64,000 nt of DNA from Pseudomonadales bacterium (GTDB lineage: Bacteria; Pseudomonadota; Gammaproteobacteria; Pseudomonadales; Ketobacteraceae). Positions 18,217-28,516 of the stretch are shown piece by piece. Both the position numbers and the translations under genes were made by a program. The notes beneath the pieces were generated by a model, which worked only from the letters and a program-made list of their open reading frames with translations, did no database searches and was not told the DNA's origin. The stretch covers positions 97,171-161,170 of the forward strand of contig NZXG01000048.1 of assembly GCA_002701845.1 (NCBI GenBank), in the 5' to 3' direction. The first letter of the stretch is position 1, and every line of letters begins with the position of its first letter.

Positions 18217-20016
18217 GTGACCGACATCAGCCACATCCGTAATTTTTCCATTATTGCCCACATTGACCACGGCAAATCGACGCTGGCGGATCGCTTTATT
18301 CAGGAATGTGGCGGCCTCACCGATCGCGAGATGGCGGAGCAGGTGCTGGATTCCATGGACATCGAGCGGGAGCGGGGCATCACCATCAAGGCCCAGAGTG
18401 TCACCCTCTACTACAGTGCCCGTGACGGTCAGAAATACCAGTTGAATTTTATCGATACCCCCGGCCACGTGGATTTCTCCTATGAGGTGTCCCGTTCCCT
18501 GTACGCCTGCGAGGGCGCGTTGCTGGTGGTGGATGCCGGTCAGGGGGTGGAGGCCCAGTCCGTGGCCAACTGCTACACCGCCATCGAGCAGGGTCTGGAA
18601 GTGATGCCGGTGCTCAACAAAATCGACCTGCCCCAGGCGGAACCGGACCGGGTGGCCCAGGAAATTGAGGACATTATCGGCATCGAGGCCACTGATGCCG
18701 CCCAGGTCAGCGCCAAGACCGGGGTGGGGGTGGCGGATCTGCTGGAACGGCTGGTGCACACCATTCCCCCCCCCAAGGGTGACCGGGATGGCAAGCTGCA
18801 GTGCCTGATTATCGATTCCTGGTTTGATAACTATCTGGGTGTGGTGTCCCTGATCCGGGTGATGGATGGTTGTATTCGCAAGGGAGAGAAGATCCGGGTG
18901 AAATCCACCGGCAAGGATTACGTGGTGGACGCGGTGGGGATATTCACCCCCAAGCGCACTGAAACCGACATCCTGGAAGCGGGTGAGGTGGGCTTCCTGG
19001 TGGCGGGCATCAAGGACATTCACGGCGCTCCGGTGGGGGATACCCTGACCCACGCCAAGACCCCGGAAGTACCCAGTCTGGCGGGTTTCAAGCGGGTCAA
19101 ACCTCAGGTCTACGCGGGCCTGTTTCCCGTCAGTGCCGATGATTACGAGCAGTTCCGCGATGCCCTGGGCAAGCTCAGTCTGAACGATGCCTCGCTGCAA
19201 TTCGAACCGGAATCCTCCGATGCTTTGGGTTTCGGCTTCCGCTGCGGGTTTCTGGGCATGTTGCATATGGAGATCATTCAGGAGCGGCTGGAGCGGGAAT
19301 ACGATCTGGACCTCATCACCACGGCGCCCACGGTGGTGTATGAGCTGCTGCTGAAATCCGGGGAAACCATTTACGTGGATAATCCGTCGGCGTTGCCGGA
19401 TCTGTCCAAGGTGGAGGAATTCCGCGAGCCCATCGCCGATGTCACCATTCTGGTGCCGCAGGACTACCTCGGTAACGTGATCACTCTGTGCGTGGAAAAG
19501 CGCGGCGTGCAGCGCAATATGCAGTTTATGGGCAATCAGGTGTCCCTGCAGTACGACATGCCCATGAGCGAAGTGGTGCTGGATCTGTTCGACCGACTGA
19601 AATCCACCAGCCGCGGTTATGCCTCCCTGGAGTATGGGTTCAAGCGCTTCGAGGCCAGCAGTCTGGTGCGGGTGGATGTGATGATCAACGGCGATAAGGT
19701 GGACGCTCTGGCCATCATCTGTCACCGGGATCAGGCGGAATACCGGGGCCGGGCCCTTACCGAACGCATGAAAGAGCTGATTCCCCGCCAAATGTTTGAC
19801 GTGGCCATTCAGGCGGCCATCGGCAGCAAGATTATCGCCCGGCAGACGGTGAAGGCGCTGCGTAAGAATGTCCTGGCCAAGTGCTACGGCGGCGATGTCA
19901 GCCGCAAGCGCAAGTTGCTGGAAAAACAAAAAGAAGGCAAGAAGCGTATGAAGCAGGTGGGGCGGGTGGAGATTCCCCAGGATGCGTTCCTGGCCGTGTT
20001 GAAGGTGGACAAATAA
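18217..20016 (+). CDS. lepA: elongation factor 4 (LepA)
   Basis: This 599-aa ribosome-associated GTPase has G1 AHIDHGKST, the switch region [10 protein letters not shown]3 DTPGHVDF, G4 NKIDLP, and the LepA-specific C-terminal domain ([32 protein letters not shown]). The GTG at 18217 gives exactly the usual 599-residue length and begins two residues before the conserved region; the open frame to a TTG at 18166 is not credible. lepB follows after 3 bp, as in most proteobacteria. Confidence 0.97.
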   Translation: MTDISHIRNFSIIAHIDHGKSTLADRFIQECGGLTDREMAEQVLDSMDIERERGITIKAQSVTLYYSARDGQKYQLNFIDTPGHVDFSYEVSRSLYACEGALLVVDAGQGVEAQSVANCYTAIEQGLEVMPVLNKIDLPQAEPDRVAQEIEDIIGIEATDAAQVSAKTGVGVADLLERLVHTIPPPKGDRDGKLQCLIIDSWFDNYLGVVSLIRVMDGCIRKGEKIRVKSTGKDYVVDAVGIFTPKRTETDILEAGEVGFLVAGIKDIHGAPVGDTLTHAKTPEVPSLAGFKRVKPQVYAGLFPVSADDYEQFRDALGKLSLNDASLQFEPESSDALGFGFRCGFLGMLHMEIIQERLEREYDLDLITTAPTVVYELLLKSGETIYVDNPSALPDLSKVEEFREPIADVTILVPQDYLGNVITLCVEKRGVQRNMQFMGNQVSLQYDMPMSEVVLDLFDRLKSTSRGYASLEYGFKRFEASSLVRVDVMINGDKVDALAIICHRDQAEYRGRALTERMKELIPRQMFDVAIQAAIGSKIIARQTVKALRKNVLAKCYGGDVSRKRKLLEKQKEGKKRMKQVGRVEIPQDAFLAVLKVDK

Positions 20017-20019
20017 AGC

Positions 20020-20769
20020 ATGGATTTTGATTTTGCGATCATTCTGGTGGCGCTGGTGGCGTTTTCCGGTTTTTTCTATCTGTTGGACCTGTTGATCTTC
20101 AAACCCCGCCGCCAGGCGGATGAATCACCACCGCAGTGGTTGGAGTTTCCCGCGTCGTTCTTTCCCGTGCTGGTGGTGGTGCTGGTGCTGCGCTCGTTTC
20201 TGGTGGAGCCGTTCAAGATTCCCACCGGTTCCATGATTCCCACCCTGCTGGTGGGTGACTATATCCTGGTGAACAAATTTGCCTACGGCCTGCGATTGCC
20301 CATTCTCGGCTACGAGATTGTACCCATCGGCAAACCGGAAACCGGTGACATCATGGTGTTCAAGTACCCGGAACAGCCCAGTATCAACTATATTAAACGA
20401 GTGGTGGGGGTGCCGGGGGATGTGGTGCGCTACGAAAACAAAACCATCTATCTCAACGGCGAACCGGTGAAACAGGTGCTGGAAGCCCAACTGCCGCCGG
20501 CCCATCCGCAGATTAAAATCTATAATGAAACCCTGGGCGGTGTGGATCACGACATAATGATTACCCTGGAGCGGCCCACTGAACCGCCCATGACCTGGAC
20601 CGTTCCGGAAGATCATTATTTTGTGCTGGGCGACAATCGGGATAACAGCCGTGACAGCCGGTTCTGGGGCTTTGTGCCCGACCGCTATGTGGTGGGCAAA
20701 GCGTTTGCCATCTGGATGAGTATGCCCGGGTGGGTGCCCAGCTTCGAACGCAATCGCTTCGTGGAATAA
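20020..20769 (+). CDS. lepB: signal peptidase I
   Basis: This 249-aa inner membrane serine protease cleaves secretory signal peptides. Two N-terminal membrane segments (residues ~5-27 and ~46-60) precede the catalytic domain. The nucleophile is Ser71 in IPTGSMIPTLLVGD, the general base is Lys126 in NYIKRVVGVPGD, and the C-terminal box GDNRDNSRDSRFWGFV is intact. It sits in the lepA-lepB-DUF4845-rnc-era-recO order. Confidence 0.97.
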   Translation: MDFDFAIILVALVAFSGFFYLLDLLIFKPRRQADESPPQWLEFPASFFPVLVVVLVLRSFLVEPFKIPTGSMIPTLLVGDYILVNKFAYGLRLPILGYEIVPIGKPETGDIMVFKYPEQPSINYIKRVVGVPGDVVRYENKTIYLNGEPVKQVLEAQLPPAHPQIKIYNETLGGVDHDIMITLERPTEPPMTWTVPEDHYFVLGDNRDNSRDSRFWGFVPDRYVVGKAFAIWMSMPGWVPSFERNRFVE

Positions 20770-20799
20770 GACCACGGGGCACGAGCAGAGGTGAAGAAC

Positions 20800-21174
20800 A
20801 TGCAGGCATTCAAAAACAGACAAACCGGATCGTCCATGTACACCACTCTGTTCATCATCCTGGTGCTGATCTTTGCAGCAGTGACGGTGATGAAACTGTG
20901 GGCTCCGTACTTCGAGGATATGGCGGTGAAAACCGCCCTGAAAAATCTGGCGGAGGAAGACGCTACCCGCGCCATGAGTCCCAAGGAAATCCGCAGCACC
21001 CTCAACAAACGCCTGGATGTGAACGGGGTGGAACTGGCCAAGGATGAAGTGCTGATCAAGAAAGAGGAGGGCACTATCCTGATCGATGTGATCTACGAGC
21101 GCCGGGTGCCCATGTACGGCAATGTGGACGCCGTGTTGAAGTTCTCCCACAGCGCCAACCTCAGAGCTAAATGA
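20800..21174 (+). CDS. DUF4845 membrane protein
   Basis: This 124-aa protein has one N-terminal membrane helix (MYTTLFIILVLIFAAVTVM) and a small periplasmic-type domain. ATG 20800 has AGAGGTGA as a ribosome site; an upstream in-frame GTG (20791) is part of that site. DUF4845 proteins occur between lepB and rnc in Pseudomonas and relatives; the function is unknown. Its stop overlaps the rnc start by 4 bp. Confidence 0.85.
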   Translation: MQAFKNRQTGSSMYTTLFIILVLIFAAVTVMKLWAPYFEDMAVKTALKNLAEEDATRAMSPKEIRSTLNKRLDVNGVELAKDEVLIKKEEGTILIDVIYERRVPMYGNVDAVLKFSHSANLRAK

Positions 21175-21863
21175 CGGCAGACCTCGCGAACCTGGCCAGT
21201 AGTTTGCCGCACCGGTTTCAGCGGCCGGAATTGCTGGAGCTGGCGCTCACCCACCGCAGTGTCGATGGTCGACACAACAATGAACGGCTGGAATTTCTGG
21301 GGGACTCCATCCTCAATTTTGTGATTGGCGAGGCCCTGTTTCAGCGCTTTCCCGATGCCCGGGAGGGTCAGCTGAGCCGGCAGCGGGCCAACCTGGTGAA
21401 GGGGCCAACGCTCACCAGGGTGGCCCGGCAACTGGCCCTGGGGCCTCATCTGAAACTGGGCCCCGGGGAACTGAAATCCGGCGGTTCCCGCCGGGATTCC
21501 ATTCTGGCGGACGCGGTGGAGGCCATTATCGGTGCGGTATACCTGGATGCCGGAATGGATAAGGCCCGGTCGATGGTGCTGTCCTGGTACCGGCAGTGGC
21601 TGGCCAAGCTATCGTTGGACGATGTGGTGAAAGACAACAAGACCCGGTTGCAGGAGTGGCTGCAGGCCCGCAAGCTGGCGCTGCCGGTGTATGAGATTGT
21701 GGCAGTCAGTGGCCAGTCCCATGCCCAGCATTTTGTGGTGGACTGCCGGGTGCAGGAGCTCAATCGGGTGGCCCGGGGCGAGGGTCAGAGCCGGCGTCAG
21801 GCGGAGCAGATCGCGGCGGGTGAGGTGCTCGCCGCGCTGGAGGGGGAAGACGGTGACCAATGA
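21171..21863 (+). CDS. rnc: ribonuclease III
   Basis: This 230-aa double-strand-specific RNase has the signature [16 protein letters not shown] (metal-binding Glu/Asp) and a second acidic site at [17 protein letters not shown], followed by a C-terminal dsRNA-binding domain ([20 protein letters not shown] ... [17 protein letters not shown]). It processes rRNA precursors and structured mRNAs. Its 3' end overlaps era by 11 bp. Confidence 0.97.
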   Translation: MTADLANLASSLPHRFQRPELLELALTHRSVDGRHNNERLEFLGDSILNFVIGEALFQRFPDAREGQLSRQRANLVKGPTLTRVARQLALGPHLKLGPGELKSGGSRRDSILADAVEAIIGAVYLDAGMDKARSMVLSWYRQWLAKLSLDDVVKDNKTRLQEWLQARKLALPVYEIVAVSGQSHAQHFVVDCRVQELNRVARGEGQSRRQAEQIAAGEVLAALEGEDGDQ

Positions 21864-22755
21864 CACCCGTTGCGGTTACGTGGCGATAGTGGGGCGCCCC
21901 AATGTGGGCAAATCCACATTGATGAACCATCTGTTGGGGCAGAAGATCAGTATCACGTCCCGCAAACCCCAAACCACCCGGCATCGGGTGTTGGGTATTC
22001 GCACCGGGGACAATGTGCAGGCGGTGTACGTGGATACCCCTGGCATCCACCGTCAGGAACCCCGCGCCATCAATCGCATGATGAACCGCGCCGCCACCAC
22101 CTCGGTGCGGGACGTGGATGTGATCGTCATGGTGGTGGATGCCCTGAAATGGAATGAAGGCGACGAGCATGTGCTGCAGAAACTGGCCGGTAACCCTGCG
22201 CCGGTGATTCTGGCGCTGAACAAACTCGATACTATTGACGACAAAGCCGCGCTGCTGCCTCATCTGGAGGCCCTGGCGCAGAAGCGGGATTTCGCCGCCA
22301 TCGTACCGGTGTCCGCCCTCCGCAACCGCCAACTGGATCAACTGGAACAGGAAATTTTCCAGCGCCTGCCGGTGAGCGAGTTTTTCTACCCCGAGGATCA
22401 GGTAACCGACCGCTCCATGCGCTTTATGGCGGCCGAGGCGGTACGGGAGAAACTGATGCGGCAGTTGGGCAAGGAGCTGCCTTACGCCTGCAGCGTGGAG
22501 ATCGAACAGTTTGAACAGCAGGGTACGGTCTGGCATATCAGCGCCCTGATCCTGGTGGAAAAAGCCAGCCAGAAGCGCATCGTGATTGGCGACAAAGGGG
22601 AGCGGTTGCGCAAGGTGGGCACTGAGGCCCGCCAGGACATTGAGCGCTTGCTGGATGCCAAGGTCATGCTCAAACTCTGGGTCAAGGTGAAGAGCGGCTG
22701 GTCAGACGACGAACGGGCGTTACGCAGTTTGGGCTACGACGATGGCCAGCACTGA
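21853..22755 (+). CDS. era: GTPase Era
   Basis: This 300-aa 16S rRNA maturation GTPase has G1 [10 protein letters not shown]3 DTPG, G4 NKLD and the C-terminal KH domain with [35 protein letters not shown]. The GTG at 21853 (GGAGGGGG upstream, inside rnc) gives the family length of ~300; the longer frame to 21691 is rnc sequence in another frame. It overlaps recO by 14 bp. Confidence 0.97.
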   Translation: MTNDTRCGYVAIVGRPNVGKSTLMNHLLGQKISITSRKPQTTRHRVLGIRTGDNVQAVYVDTPGIHRQEPRAINRMMNRAATTSVRDVDVIVMVVDALKWNEGDEHVLQKLAGNPAPVILALNKLDTIDDKAALLPHLEALAQKRDFAAIVPVSALRNRQLDQLEQEIFQRLPVSEFFYPEDQVTDRSMRFMAAEAVREKLMRQLGKELPYACSVEIEQFEQQGTVWHISALILVEKASQKRIVIGDKGERLRKVGTEARQDIERLLDAKVMLKLWVKVKSGWSDDERALRSLGYDDGQH

Positions 22756-23446
22756 CCTGGGCTATCTGCTGCACAGCCGGCCGTACCGGGATACCAGTGT
22801 CATTGGTGACTTTTTACTGCAGCATTACGGCCGGGTATCGCTGCTCTACCGAGGCGTGCGCAAAGCCGGCAAACAGGGGGCCCGGGGCCGGCTGCTGCAA
22901 CCTTTCAACCCCCTGGCCGTGAGCTTTGATGGCCGTAATGAATTAAAAACCGGGCGCCTGTTGGAGCCCGCTGGCACGGCAACGATGCTCACCGGTTTTG
23001 CGCTCTACAGTGGCCTGTATCTCAATGAATTGTTGGTGCGTCTGCTACACCGGGAAGAACCGCTACCGGCCCTGTTCCAGGATTATGTGGCGGCCCTCGG
23101 GCAATTGCGGGAGGGCCCCCTGGAAGCCACCCTGCGCCGGTTCGAGCAGCGGCTGTTAGCGGAACTGGGCTATCAGTTAATCTTGGATCAGGACGTGGAC
23201 GGCCGCCCCATCGAACCGGACCTGTGGTATCTCTATCAGGCGGATCTGGGGTTTTCCGTACTCCGCGAGTCACCCCGGGCCGTGGGTGCGCAGCGCGGTT
23301 GTTTCCGGGGCGCACACTTGCTGGCCATGGAGCAACAGCTTTATGATGACGACGCCGTGGCTCAGGCCGCCAAGCAACTCAGCCGGCTGGCGCTGGCCCC
23401 CCACCTTGGGGACCGGCCCCTGCGCAGCCGGGAACTGTTCAAGTAA
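22742..23446 (+). CDS. recO: DNA repair protein RecO
   Basis: This 234-aa recombination mediator of the RecFOR pathway has an N-terminal OB-fold ([35 protein letters not shown]) and an all-helical C-terminal part ([25 protein letters not shown], then [11 protein letters not shown]). The adjacency to era is conserved. No zinc-binding Cys cluster is seen, as in other gammaproteobacterial RecO. Confidence 0.94.
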   Translation: MASTDLGYLLHSRPYRDTSVIGDFLLQHYGRVSLLYRGVRKAGKQGARGRLLQPFNPLAVSFDGRNELKTGRLLEPAGTATMLTGFALYSGLYLNELLVRLLHREEPLPALFQDYVAALGQLREGPLEATLRRFEQRLLAELGYQLILDQDVDGRPIEPDLWYLYQADLGFSVLRESPRAVGAQRGCFRGAHLLAMEQQLYDDDAVAQAAKQLSRLALAPHLGDRPLRSRELFK

Positions 23447-23489
23447 CCTGAAACTCGCAACGTTCAGCTTATGAAAGGCAAAGGGTGCA

Positions 23490-24233
23490 ATGACTGATAA
23501 CAAACAGCGGGTATTGCTGGGGGTTAATGTGGATCATGTGGCTACCCTGCGCCAGGCGCGGGGCACCCGTTATCCCGATCCGGTGCAGGCGGCACTGTTG
23601 GCGGAAGAGGCCGGTGCCGACGGCATTACCGTGCATCTGCGGGAGGATCGCCGGCATATTCAGGAGCGGGATGTGGCGCTGCTAATGCAGACCCTGCAGA
23701 CCCGCCTTAACCTGGAGCTGGCGGTCACCGAAGCCATGCTGGAGTATGCCGTTGCGGTGGTGCCGCCCCATTGCTGTCTGGTGCCGGAAAAGCGCGAGGA
23801 ACTCACCACCGAGGGCGGGCTGGACGTGGCGGGGCAGTTACCCCGGATTCAAACGGCGGTGCAGCGGCTCGCCGCGGCCGGCATTGAGGTGTCATTGTTT
23901 ATCGATGCCGATCCCCGCCAGATTCAGGCGGCGGCGGACAGCGGTGCGCCGGTCATCGAGATACATACCGGCGCCTACGCCGACGCCGGCTGCCCCCAGG
24001 CCCGGGAGCAGGAGCTGCAGCGTATTCGCCGGGGTCTGGACCAGGCCCTGGCGCTGGGGCTGGTGGTCAACGCCGGCCACGGGCTGCACTATCACAATGT
24101 GGAGCCGGTGGCGGCGCTGCCGGGCATCAATGAACTCAATATCGGCCATGCGTTGATCGCCCGGGCGGTGCTGTCCGGTATCCCGGAGGCGGTTCGGGAA
24201 ATGCAGCGGCTGCTATGGCAGGCGGGACGATGA
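23490..24233 (+). CDS. pdxJ: pyridoxine 5'-phosphate synthase
   Basis: This 247-aa TIM-barrel enzyme joins 1-deoxyxylulose-5-phosphate and 3-amino-2-oxopropyl phosphate in vitamin B6 synthesis. Conserved segments are [75 protein letters not shown] and [13 protein letters not shown]. Its stop overlaps acpS (ATGA). Confidence 0.97.
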   Translation: MTDNKQRVLLGVNVDHVATLRQARGTRYPDPVQAALLAEEAGADGITVHLREDRRHIQERDVALLMQTLQTRLNLELAVTEAMLEYAVAVVPPHCCLVPEKREELTTEGGLDVAGQLPRIQTAVQRLAAAGIEVSLFIDADPRQIQAAADSGAPVIEIHTGAYADAGCPQAREQELQRIRRGLDQALALGLVVNAGHGLHYHNVEPVAALPGINELNIGHALIARAVLSGIPEAVREMQRLLWQAGR

Positions 24234-24607
24234 TCGTCGGCATCGGCACCGATATGGTTACCATCGCCCGCATGGCGGAAAAGCTGCAGAACACCGGCGA
24301 TCGCTTTGCCCGCCGCCTGCTGACCGAGGCCGAGTACCGGGAGTTTGCCGGCAAACGCAACGGGGCCGCGTTTCTGGCCAAGCGTTTTGCCGCCAAAGAG
24401 GCGGCGGTCAAGGCCTTGGGCACTGGCTTCGCCGACGGCATTACCTGGCAGCAGGTGGCGGTGAGCAACGATGATCGTGGCGCACCACGGCTGCAACTCA
24501 GTGGGCCGGCGCTGCAGCGGGCGGAGCAGCTTGGGGTGCAGCGGCTGCACCTTTCGCTGTCAGATGAGCGTGAACATGCTCTGGCGTTCGTGATTCTGGA
24601 ACGTTGA
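24230..24607 (+). CDS. acpS: holo-[acyl-carrier-protein] synthase
   Basis: This 125-aa phosphopantetheinyl transferase activates ACP. It has the motifs [13 protein letters not shown] (Mg-binding Asp) and [20 protein letters not shown] (catalytic Glu/Lys), and the ending [21 protein letters not shown] 24230 overlaps the pdxJ stop and gives the usual length. It is the last gene of the rnc-era-recO-pdxJ-acpS run. Confidence 0.96.
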   Translation: MIVGIGTDMVTIARMAEKLQNTGDRFARRLLTEAEYREFAGKRNGAAFLAKRFAAKEAAVKALGTGFADGITWQQVAVSNDDRGAPRLQLSGPALQRAEQLGVQRLHLSLSDEREHALAFVILER

Positions 24608-24616
24608 CAGCCGGGG

Positions 24617-27433
24617 TTACAGGGTCACCATATCCTGATTCTCCTGGCACCATTCGATGACCCGGTCAATCTCCCGCAGCAGCTCCTGGCACAGTGCCGG
24701 TACCGTCTCCTGGCGTTCCAGCTTCAGACTTTCCTCCAGCGCCAGAGACGCCCGCTGCAGGGCCGGCACCCCGGTATAGCGGGTGGCGCCGTGGAGTTTG
24801 TGTACCGCTTCCTGCAGGGTCTCGTGGTCCTCCTCCCGCAATAACAGTGGAATGGTCTCCCGGTCCCGCTGCAGTGAGCTGTACAGCATTTCCAATAATT
24901 CCCGGGCCAGCTCCGGCTTGTTATTCGCCAGCTTCAGCCCCAGGTGCAGATCCACCACCGGGTCGGGATGCTCGGTGTTGGCGGCAGCAACCTGATCCAT
25001 AGGGGGCTCCGGTTGCAGATTGACGCCGGTCCATTTGTAGATGATGTGAATCAGCTGGGCTTCGTTGATCGGCTTGGTGACATAATCGTCCATGCCGGAG
25101 CTGAGCAGGTTGTGCTTTTCACTGGCCAGAGCGTGGGCGGTGACGGCGATAATCGGGGTGTGCCGGCGACCCTCCTCCAATGCCCGAATATGGCTGGCGG
25201 TTTCCACACCGTCCATCACCGGCATCTGAATATCCATAAGCACCAGATCGAAATGCTGATCGCGCATGATTTCCAGCGCTTTGATGCCACTGTCGCAGGC
25301 AGTGACGGAAACCTGCAAATCCTCCAGCAGCGCGCACAGCAATTTCAGATTGGCGGGAACATCATCCACCGCGAGCAACTGCAGATCCTTGGGGCCCAGT
25401 TGGCTGGCCACCAGTGGCAGCTCCATATCCGGACGGGCGCGTTCGGTGACAAAGGCATCCGACTCCAGTATCTCCCCCAGGGTTTCATAGGCCTTGTACT
25501 GACACAGGGGCTTGTTGATCAAGGGTAGTTGCGGTCCCCCCAGCAGCTCCGCCAGGCTGGTCTGATCCGCCGGGTTGCCGTGCAGCACCAGGGGAATCCG
25601 GTGATGATTCAGTTTGTACAGTTCTACAATGTTGGCGTATTGCGGATTGCGGGCATTGACACCGACAATCACCGCGTGGGGCAGTTCGCCCTCCTGACTG
25701 CGTAACACATTGGTGAGGGCGCCAATGTCCTGGAATTCCACCACCTCGATTTTACGACGTTGCAGTGTGTTGCGCAGGTTGGCCCGCACCGTGGGATTGG
25801 TATCGAAGATGGCGATGCGGCCGCTCTGGTTGATGATCAGTGGCTCGAAGGCCGTGTTTTTGTTATGCACCTTGGCCCGGAACGTGAACCAGAAGGTGGA
25901 GCCCTGGCCCGGTTCACTTTCCAGCCCGATCTCACCGCGCATCTGCTCCACCAGGTGCTTGGAGATCACCAGGCCCAGCCCGGTGCCGCCGAAGCGTCGG
26001 GCGGTGGTGGTGTCCGCCTGGCGGAAGGCACTGAACAGGGCCCGCTGCTGTTCCTTGCTGAGGCCGATGCCGGTATCGGATACCGTCACCTTGATGGTGG
26101 CCAGATCCTCCTTCTGATCATCCAGCATCACCCGCACCACCACTTCCCCCTGTTCGGTGAATTTGATGGCATTGTTCACCAGGTTGGTGAGGATCTGCTT
26201 CAGACGCAGGGGGTCGCCAATGACTCCGGTGGGCACATCGGAGTAGAACAGGCTCACCTGCTCCAGCCGTTTGTCGTAGGCCATGGGCGCCAGCATGGTG
26301 AGTACGTCCTCCACCACGTCCTGGAAGTTCAACGGCACCTGATCCAGCACCAGTTTACCGGCCTCAATTTTGGAGAAATCCAGGATGTCATTGATGATCG
26401 AAAGCAGGCTCTCGGAGGACTTTTGAATCGTGTCCAGGTAATCCCGCTGGGTCAGGGAAATGTCACTTTTCAGCAGCAGATTGGTGAAGCCGATGATGCC
26501 ATTGAGCGGGGTACGGATTTCGTGGGACATGTTGGCCAGAAACTCGGATTTGATGCGGCTGGCTTCCAGCGCCTCCTTACGGGCCAGATCCAGCTCAATG
26601 TTCTGAATCTCGATGGTTTCCAGCGTTTCCCGCAGGTCCTCCGTGGCCTGGTCCACGTTTTGTTGCAGCTCCTGCTGGCCTTCCAGAATGGAGGAACCCA
26701 GGCGATTCAACGCCACCTGCAGTTCCCGCAGCTCGCCGTAGGCGTCCTCTTTCAGCCGCACTTCCAGATCGCCTTCACTCATGGTCTGCAGGGCGCTTTT
26801 GATGCCATCCACCACCTGACCGATGCGGCGGGAGAAGCGGGCCGCCACGGCAATGCTGATGGCCAGAGCCAGCACCAGTAGCAGCAGGGTATAGAGCAGG
26901 CTGCGGTACTTGGCGATCACCAGGCTGGAGCGGTCCAGTTCCACCTCCAGCCAGCCGGCGCTGCCCTGTTCGTCCGCCAGCGGATGATAGCTGGAGGCCG
27001 GGTAAATGGGATGAATGATGCGCAGGGTGGAATCGGTAAGCCGGTAGCTGGCGTGAATCTGGTCAGGGGCGGGTAACAGTTCGGTACCTTCCGGCAGCGG
27101 TCGCATTTTAGGCCCCGCCCGCACCAGCAGTTCGCCATCGGGGTGGTGGATGGCCACCGAGCGTACATTGTTCTCCTCCAGAATGCGCTGGGCATAGAAT
27201 GGCAGCACATTCTCGTCCCCACGGGTCAGGCTTTCATAGATACCATGGGAAAACGCCGCCGCAATACTCTCACCCTGCTGCTCCAGGGTGTGCTCCAGTT
27301 CCTGAAATCGCTGCAGGGTAAACATCGGCGCCAATATCACACCGATAGCCAGCACGGGAACCGCGCTCAGCAACAGTGCCCGTGAGCGCAGGCCCAGGCG
27401 TCTGAGAGGGCTGGAAAGTGGCTTTGGTTTCAC
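24617..27433 (-). CDS. gacS: hybrid sensor histidine kinase of the GacS/BarA type
   Basis: This protein of about 938 aa has an N-terminal membrane helix (ALLLSAVPVLAIGVILAPMF), a periplasmic sensor region, a second helix (LLYTLLLLVLALAISIAVAA), HAMP, HisKA with FLANMSHEIRTPLNGIIGF, an HATPase (NAIKFT, DTGIGL, GTGLGL), a degenerate receiver, a receiver with DLVLMDIQMPVMDG, and a C-terminal Hpt (HKLHGATRYTGV). This is the exact GacS/BarA layout, and the neighbour order gacS-cysM-rlmD-relA is shared with Pseudomonas. It would signal through GacA (not in the window). The start is uncertain: GTG 27433 gives an N-terminus like other GacS proteins; a TTG eight codons earlier has no good ribosome site. 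Confidence 0.93.
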   Translation of the reverse strand: MKPKPLSSPLRRLGLRSRALLLSAVPVLAIGVILAPMFTLQRFQELEHTLEQQGESIAAAFSHGIYESLTRGDENVLPFYAQRILEENNVRSVAIHHPDGELLVRAGPKMRPLPEGTELLPAPDQIHASYRLTDSTLRIIHPIYPASSYHPLADEQGSAGWLEVELDRSSLVIAKYRSLLYTLLLLVLALAISIAVAARFSRRIGQVVDGIKSALQTMSEGDLEVRLKEDAYGELRELQVALNRLGSSILEGQQELQQNVDQATEDLRETLETIEIQNIELDLARKEALEASRIKSEFLANMSHEIRTPLNGIIGFTNLLLKSDISLTQRDYLDTIQKSSESLLSIINDILDFSKIEAGKLVLDQVPLNFQDVVEDVLTMLAPMAYDKRLEQVSLFYSDVPTGVIGDPLRLKQILTNLVNNAIKFTEQGEVVVRVMLDDQKEDLATIKVTVSDTGIGLSKEQQRALFSAFRQADTTTARRFGGTGLGLVISKHLVEQMRGEIGLESEPGQGSTFWFTFRAKVHNKNTAFEPLIINQSGRIAIFDTNPTVRANLRNTLQRRKIEVVEFQDIGALTNVLRSQEGELPHAVIVGVNARNPQYANIVELYKLNHHRIPLVLHGNPADQTSLAELLGGPQLPLINKPLCQYKAYETLGEILESDAFVTERARPDMELPLVASQLGPKDLQLLAVDDVPANLKLLCALLEDLQVSVTACDSGIKALEIMRDQHFDLVLMDIQMPVMDGVETASHIRALEEGRRHTPIIAVTAHALASEKHNLLSSGMDDYVTKPINEAQLIHIIYKWTGVNLQPEPPMDQVAAANTEHPDPVVDLHLGLKLANNKPELARELLEMLYSSLQRDRETIPLLLREEDHETLQEAVHKLHGATRYTGVPALQRASLALEESLKLERQETVPALCQELLREIDRVIEWCQENQDMVTL

Positions 27434-27471
27434 GTTATATGACCGATGACTTTCCAATCAGTATAAGTCAT
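27430..27471 (-). CDS. possible 13-aa leader peptide coupled to gacS
   Basis: On the minus strand an AAGGAGG sequence lies just 2 bp before an ATG (27471) that opens a 13-codon frame (MTYTDWKVIGHIT). Its TGA overlaps the GTG start of gacS as GTGA. gacS itself has no ribosome site at this GTG, so coupling is attractive. The 2-bp spacing is shorter than optimal, so this remains a hypothesis. Confidence 0.35.
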   Translation of the reverse strand: MTYTDWKVIGHIT

Positions 27472-27510
27472 CGCCTCCTTGTATCCCCGATTCCATTTTG
27501 GCGGTGATCG

Positions 27511-27564
27511 GCGACCGCCGCCGCCGCGGACCCTGATAAATCATTTACAACATTAGGCGGTCGC
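27511..27564. promoter_or_regulatory. inverted repeat in the gacS-cysM divergent gap
   Basis: GCGACCGCC (27511-27519) is repeated inverted as GGCGGTCGC (27556-27564), and a shorter GGCGGT/ACCGCC pair overlaps the left arm (27500-27519). It sits between the divergent gacS and cysM genes, where an operator could lie. GC-rich arms like these can also arise by chance. Confidence 0.3.
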
Positions 27565-27616
27565 ATCCGGGCAGGGTACAATACTCCCCCGATTCAGCAA
27601 ATCACCCATCGGAATC

Positions 27617-28510
27617 ATGCATTATCCCACGATTGAAGACTTTGTAGGAAACACGCCGCTGGTGCGCTTGCAGCGCCTGCCCGGAGCCACCAGCAACACC
27701 TTGCTGGTGAAGCTGGAGGGCAACAATCCCGCGGGGTCGGTGAAAGACCGTCCGGCGCTGAATATGATTCAGGCGGCGGAGGACCGGGGCCAGATCAAAC
27801 CCGGGGACACCCTGATCGAAGCCACCAGCGGCAATACCGGGATCGCCCTGGCCATGGCCGCCGCCATCAAGGGCTATCGGATGGTACTGATCATGCCTGA
27901 CAATATGAGCGCGGAGCGGCGCGCCGCCATGGCGGCTTATGGCGCGGAGCTGGTGCTGGTGTCCAAGGCCCAGAGTATGGAGGGCGCGCGGGATCTGGCC
28001 CAGCAGATGCAGGTGGAAGGCAAAGGGGTGGTACTGGATCAGTTCGACAATCAGGATAACCCGGAGGCCCACTACCGTGGCACGGGGCCGGAAATCTGGC
28101 GTGACACCCGGGGTACGGTGACTCACTTCGTCAGCTCCATGGGCACCACCGGCACGATAATGGGCACCTCCCGCTATCTGAAAGAGCAAAACCCAGAAGT
28201 GGAGATCATCGGCCTGCAACCCCGGGAGGGGGCTTCTATCCCCGGCATTCGCCGCTGGCCTGAGGCCTATCTGCCGAAGATCTTCGACGCCTCCCGGGTG
28301 GACTGGGTGATTGATGTGGGCCAGGAGGACGCCGAAGTGACCATGCGCCGGCTCGCCAGCGAAGAGGGCATTTTCTGCGGCGTCTCCTCCGGCGGGGCGG
28401 TGGCCGGTGCCCTGCAACTGTCGCAGCAGGTACAGAACGCGGTGATTGTGGTGATCATCTGCGACCGTGGCGACCGCTATCTTTCCACTGGCGTGTTTGA
28501 CGCCATCTGA
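27617..28510 (+). CDS. cysM: cysteine synthase B
   Basis: This 297-aa PLP enzyme makes cysteine from O-acetylserine and sulfide or thiosulfate. The PLP Lys43 lies in LEGNNPAGSVKDRPA, the substrate loop TSGNTGIALAMAAAIKGY follows, and the phosphate-binding loop is MGTTGTIMGTSRYL. The PAGSVKDRPA variant and the EGAS...P region fit CysM better than CysK. The next gene begins 6 bp downstream. Confidence 0.94.
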   Translation: MHYPTIEDFVGNTPLVRLQRLPGATSNTLLVKLEGNNPAGSVKDRPALNMIQAAEDRGQIKPGDTLIEATSGNTGIALAMAAAIKGYRMVLIMPDNMSAERRAAMAAYGAELVLVSKAQSMEGARDLAQQMQVEGKGVVLDQFDNQDNPEAHYRGTGPEIWRDTRGTVTHFVSSMGTTGTIMGTSRYLKEQNPEVEIIGLQPREGASIPGIRRWPEAYLPKIFDASRVDWVIDVGQEDAEVTMRRLASEEGIFCGVSSGGAVAGALQLSQQVQNAVIVVIICDRGDRYLSTGVFDAI

Positions 28511-28516
28511 TTGCGT

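Noticed and set aside
18091..19929. Long minus-strand open frame (612 codons) across lepA
   Set aside because: It is the antisense of a clearly conserved gene in GC-rich DNA; the translation is His/Gly/Gln-rich without family features.
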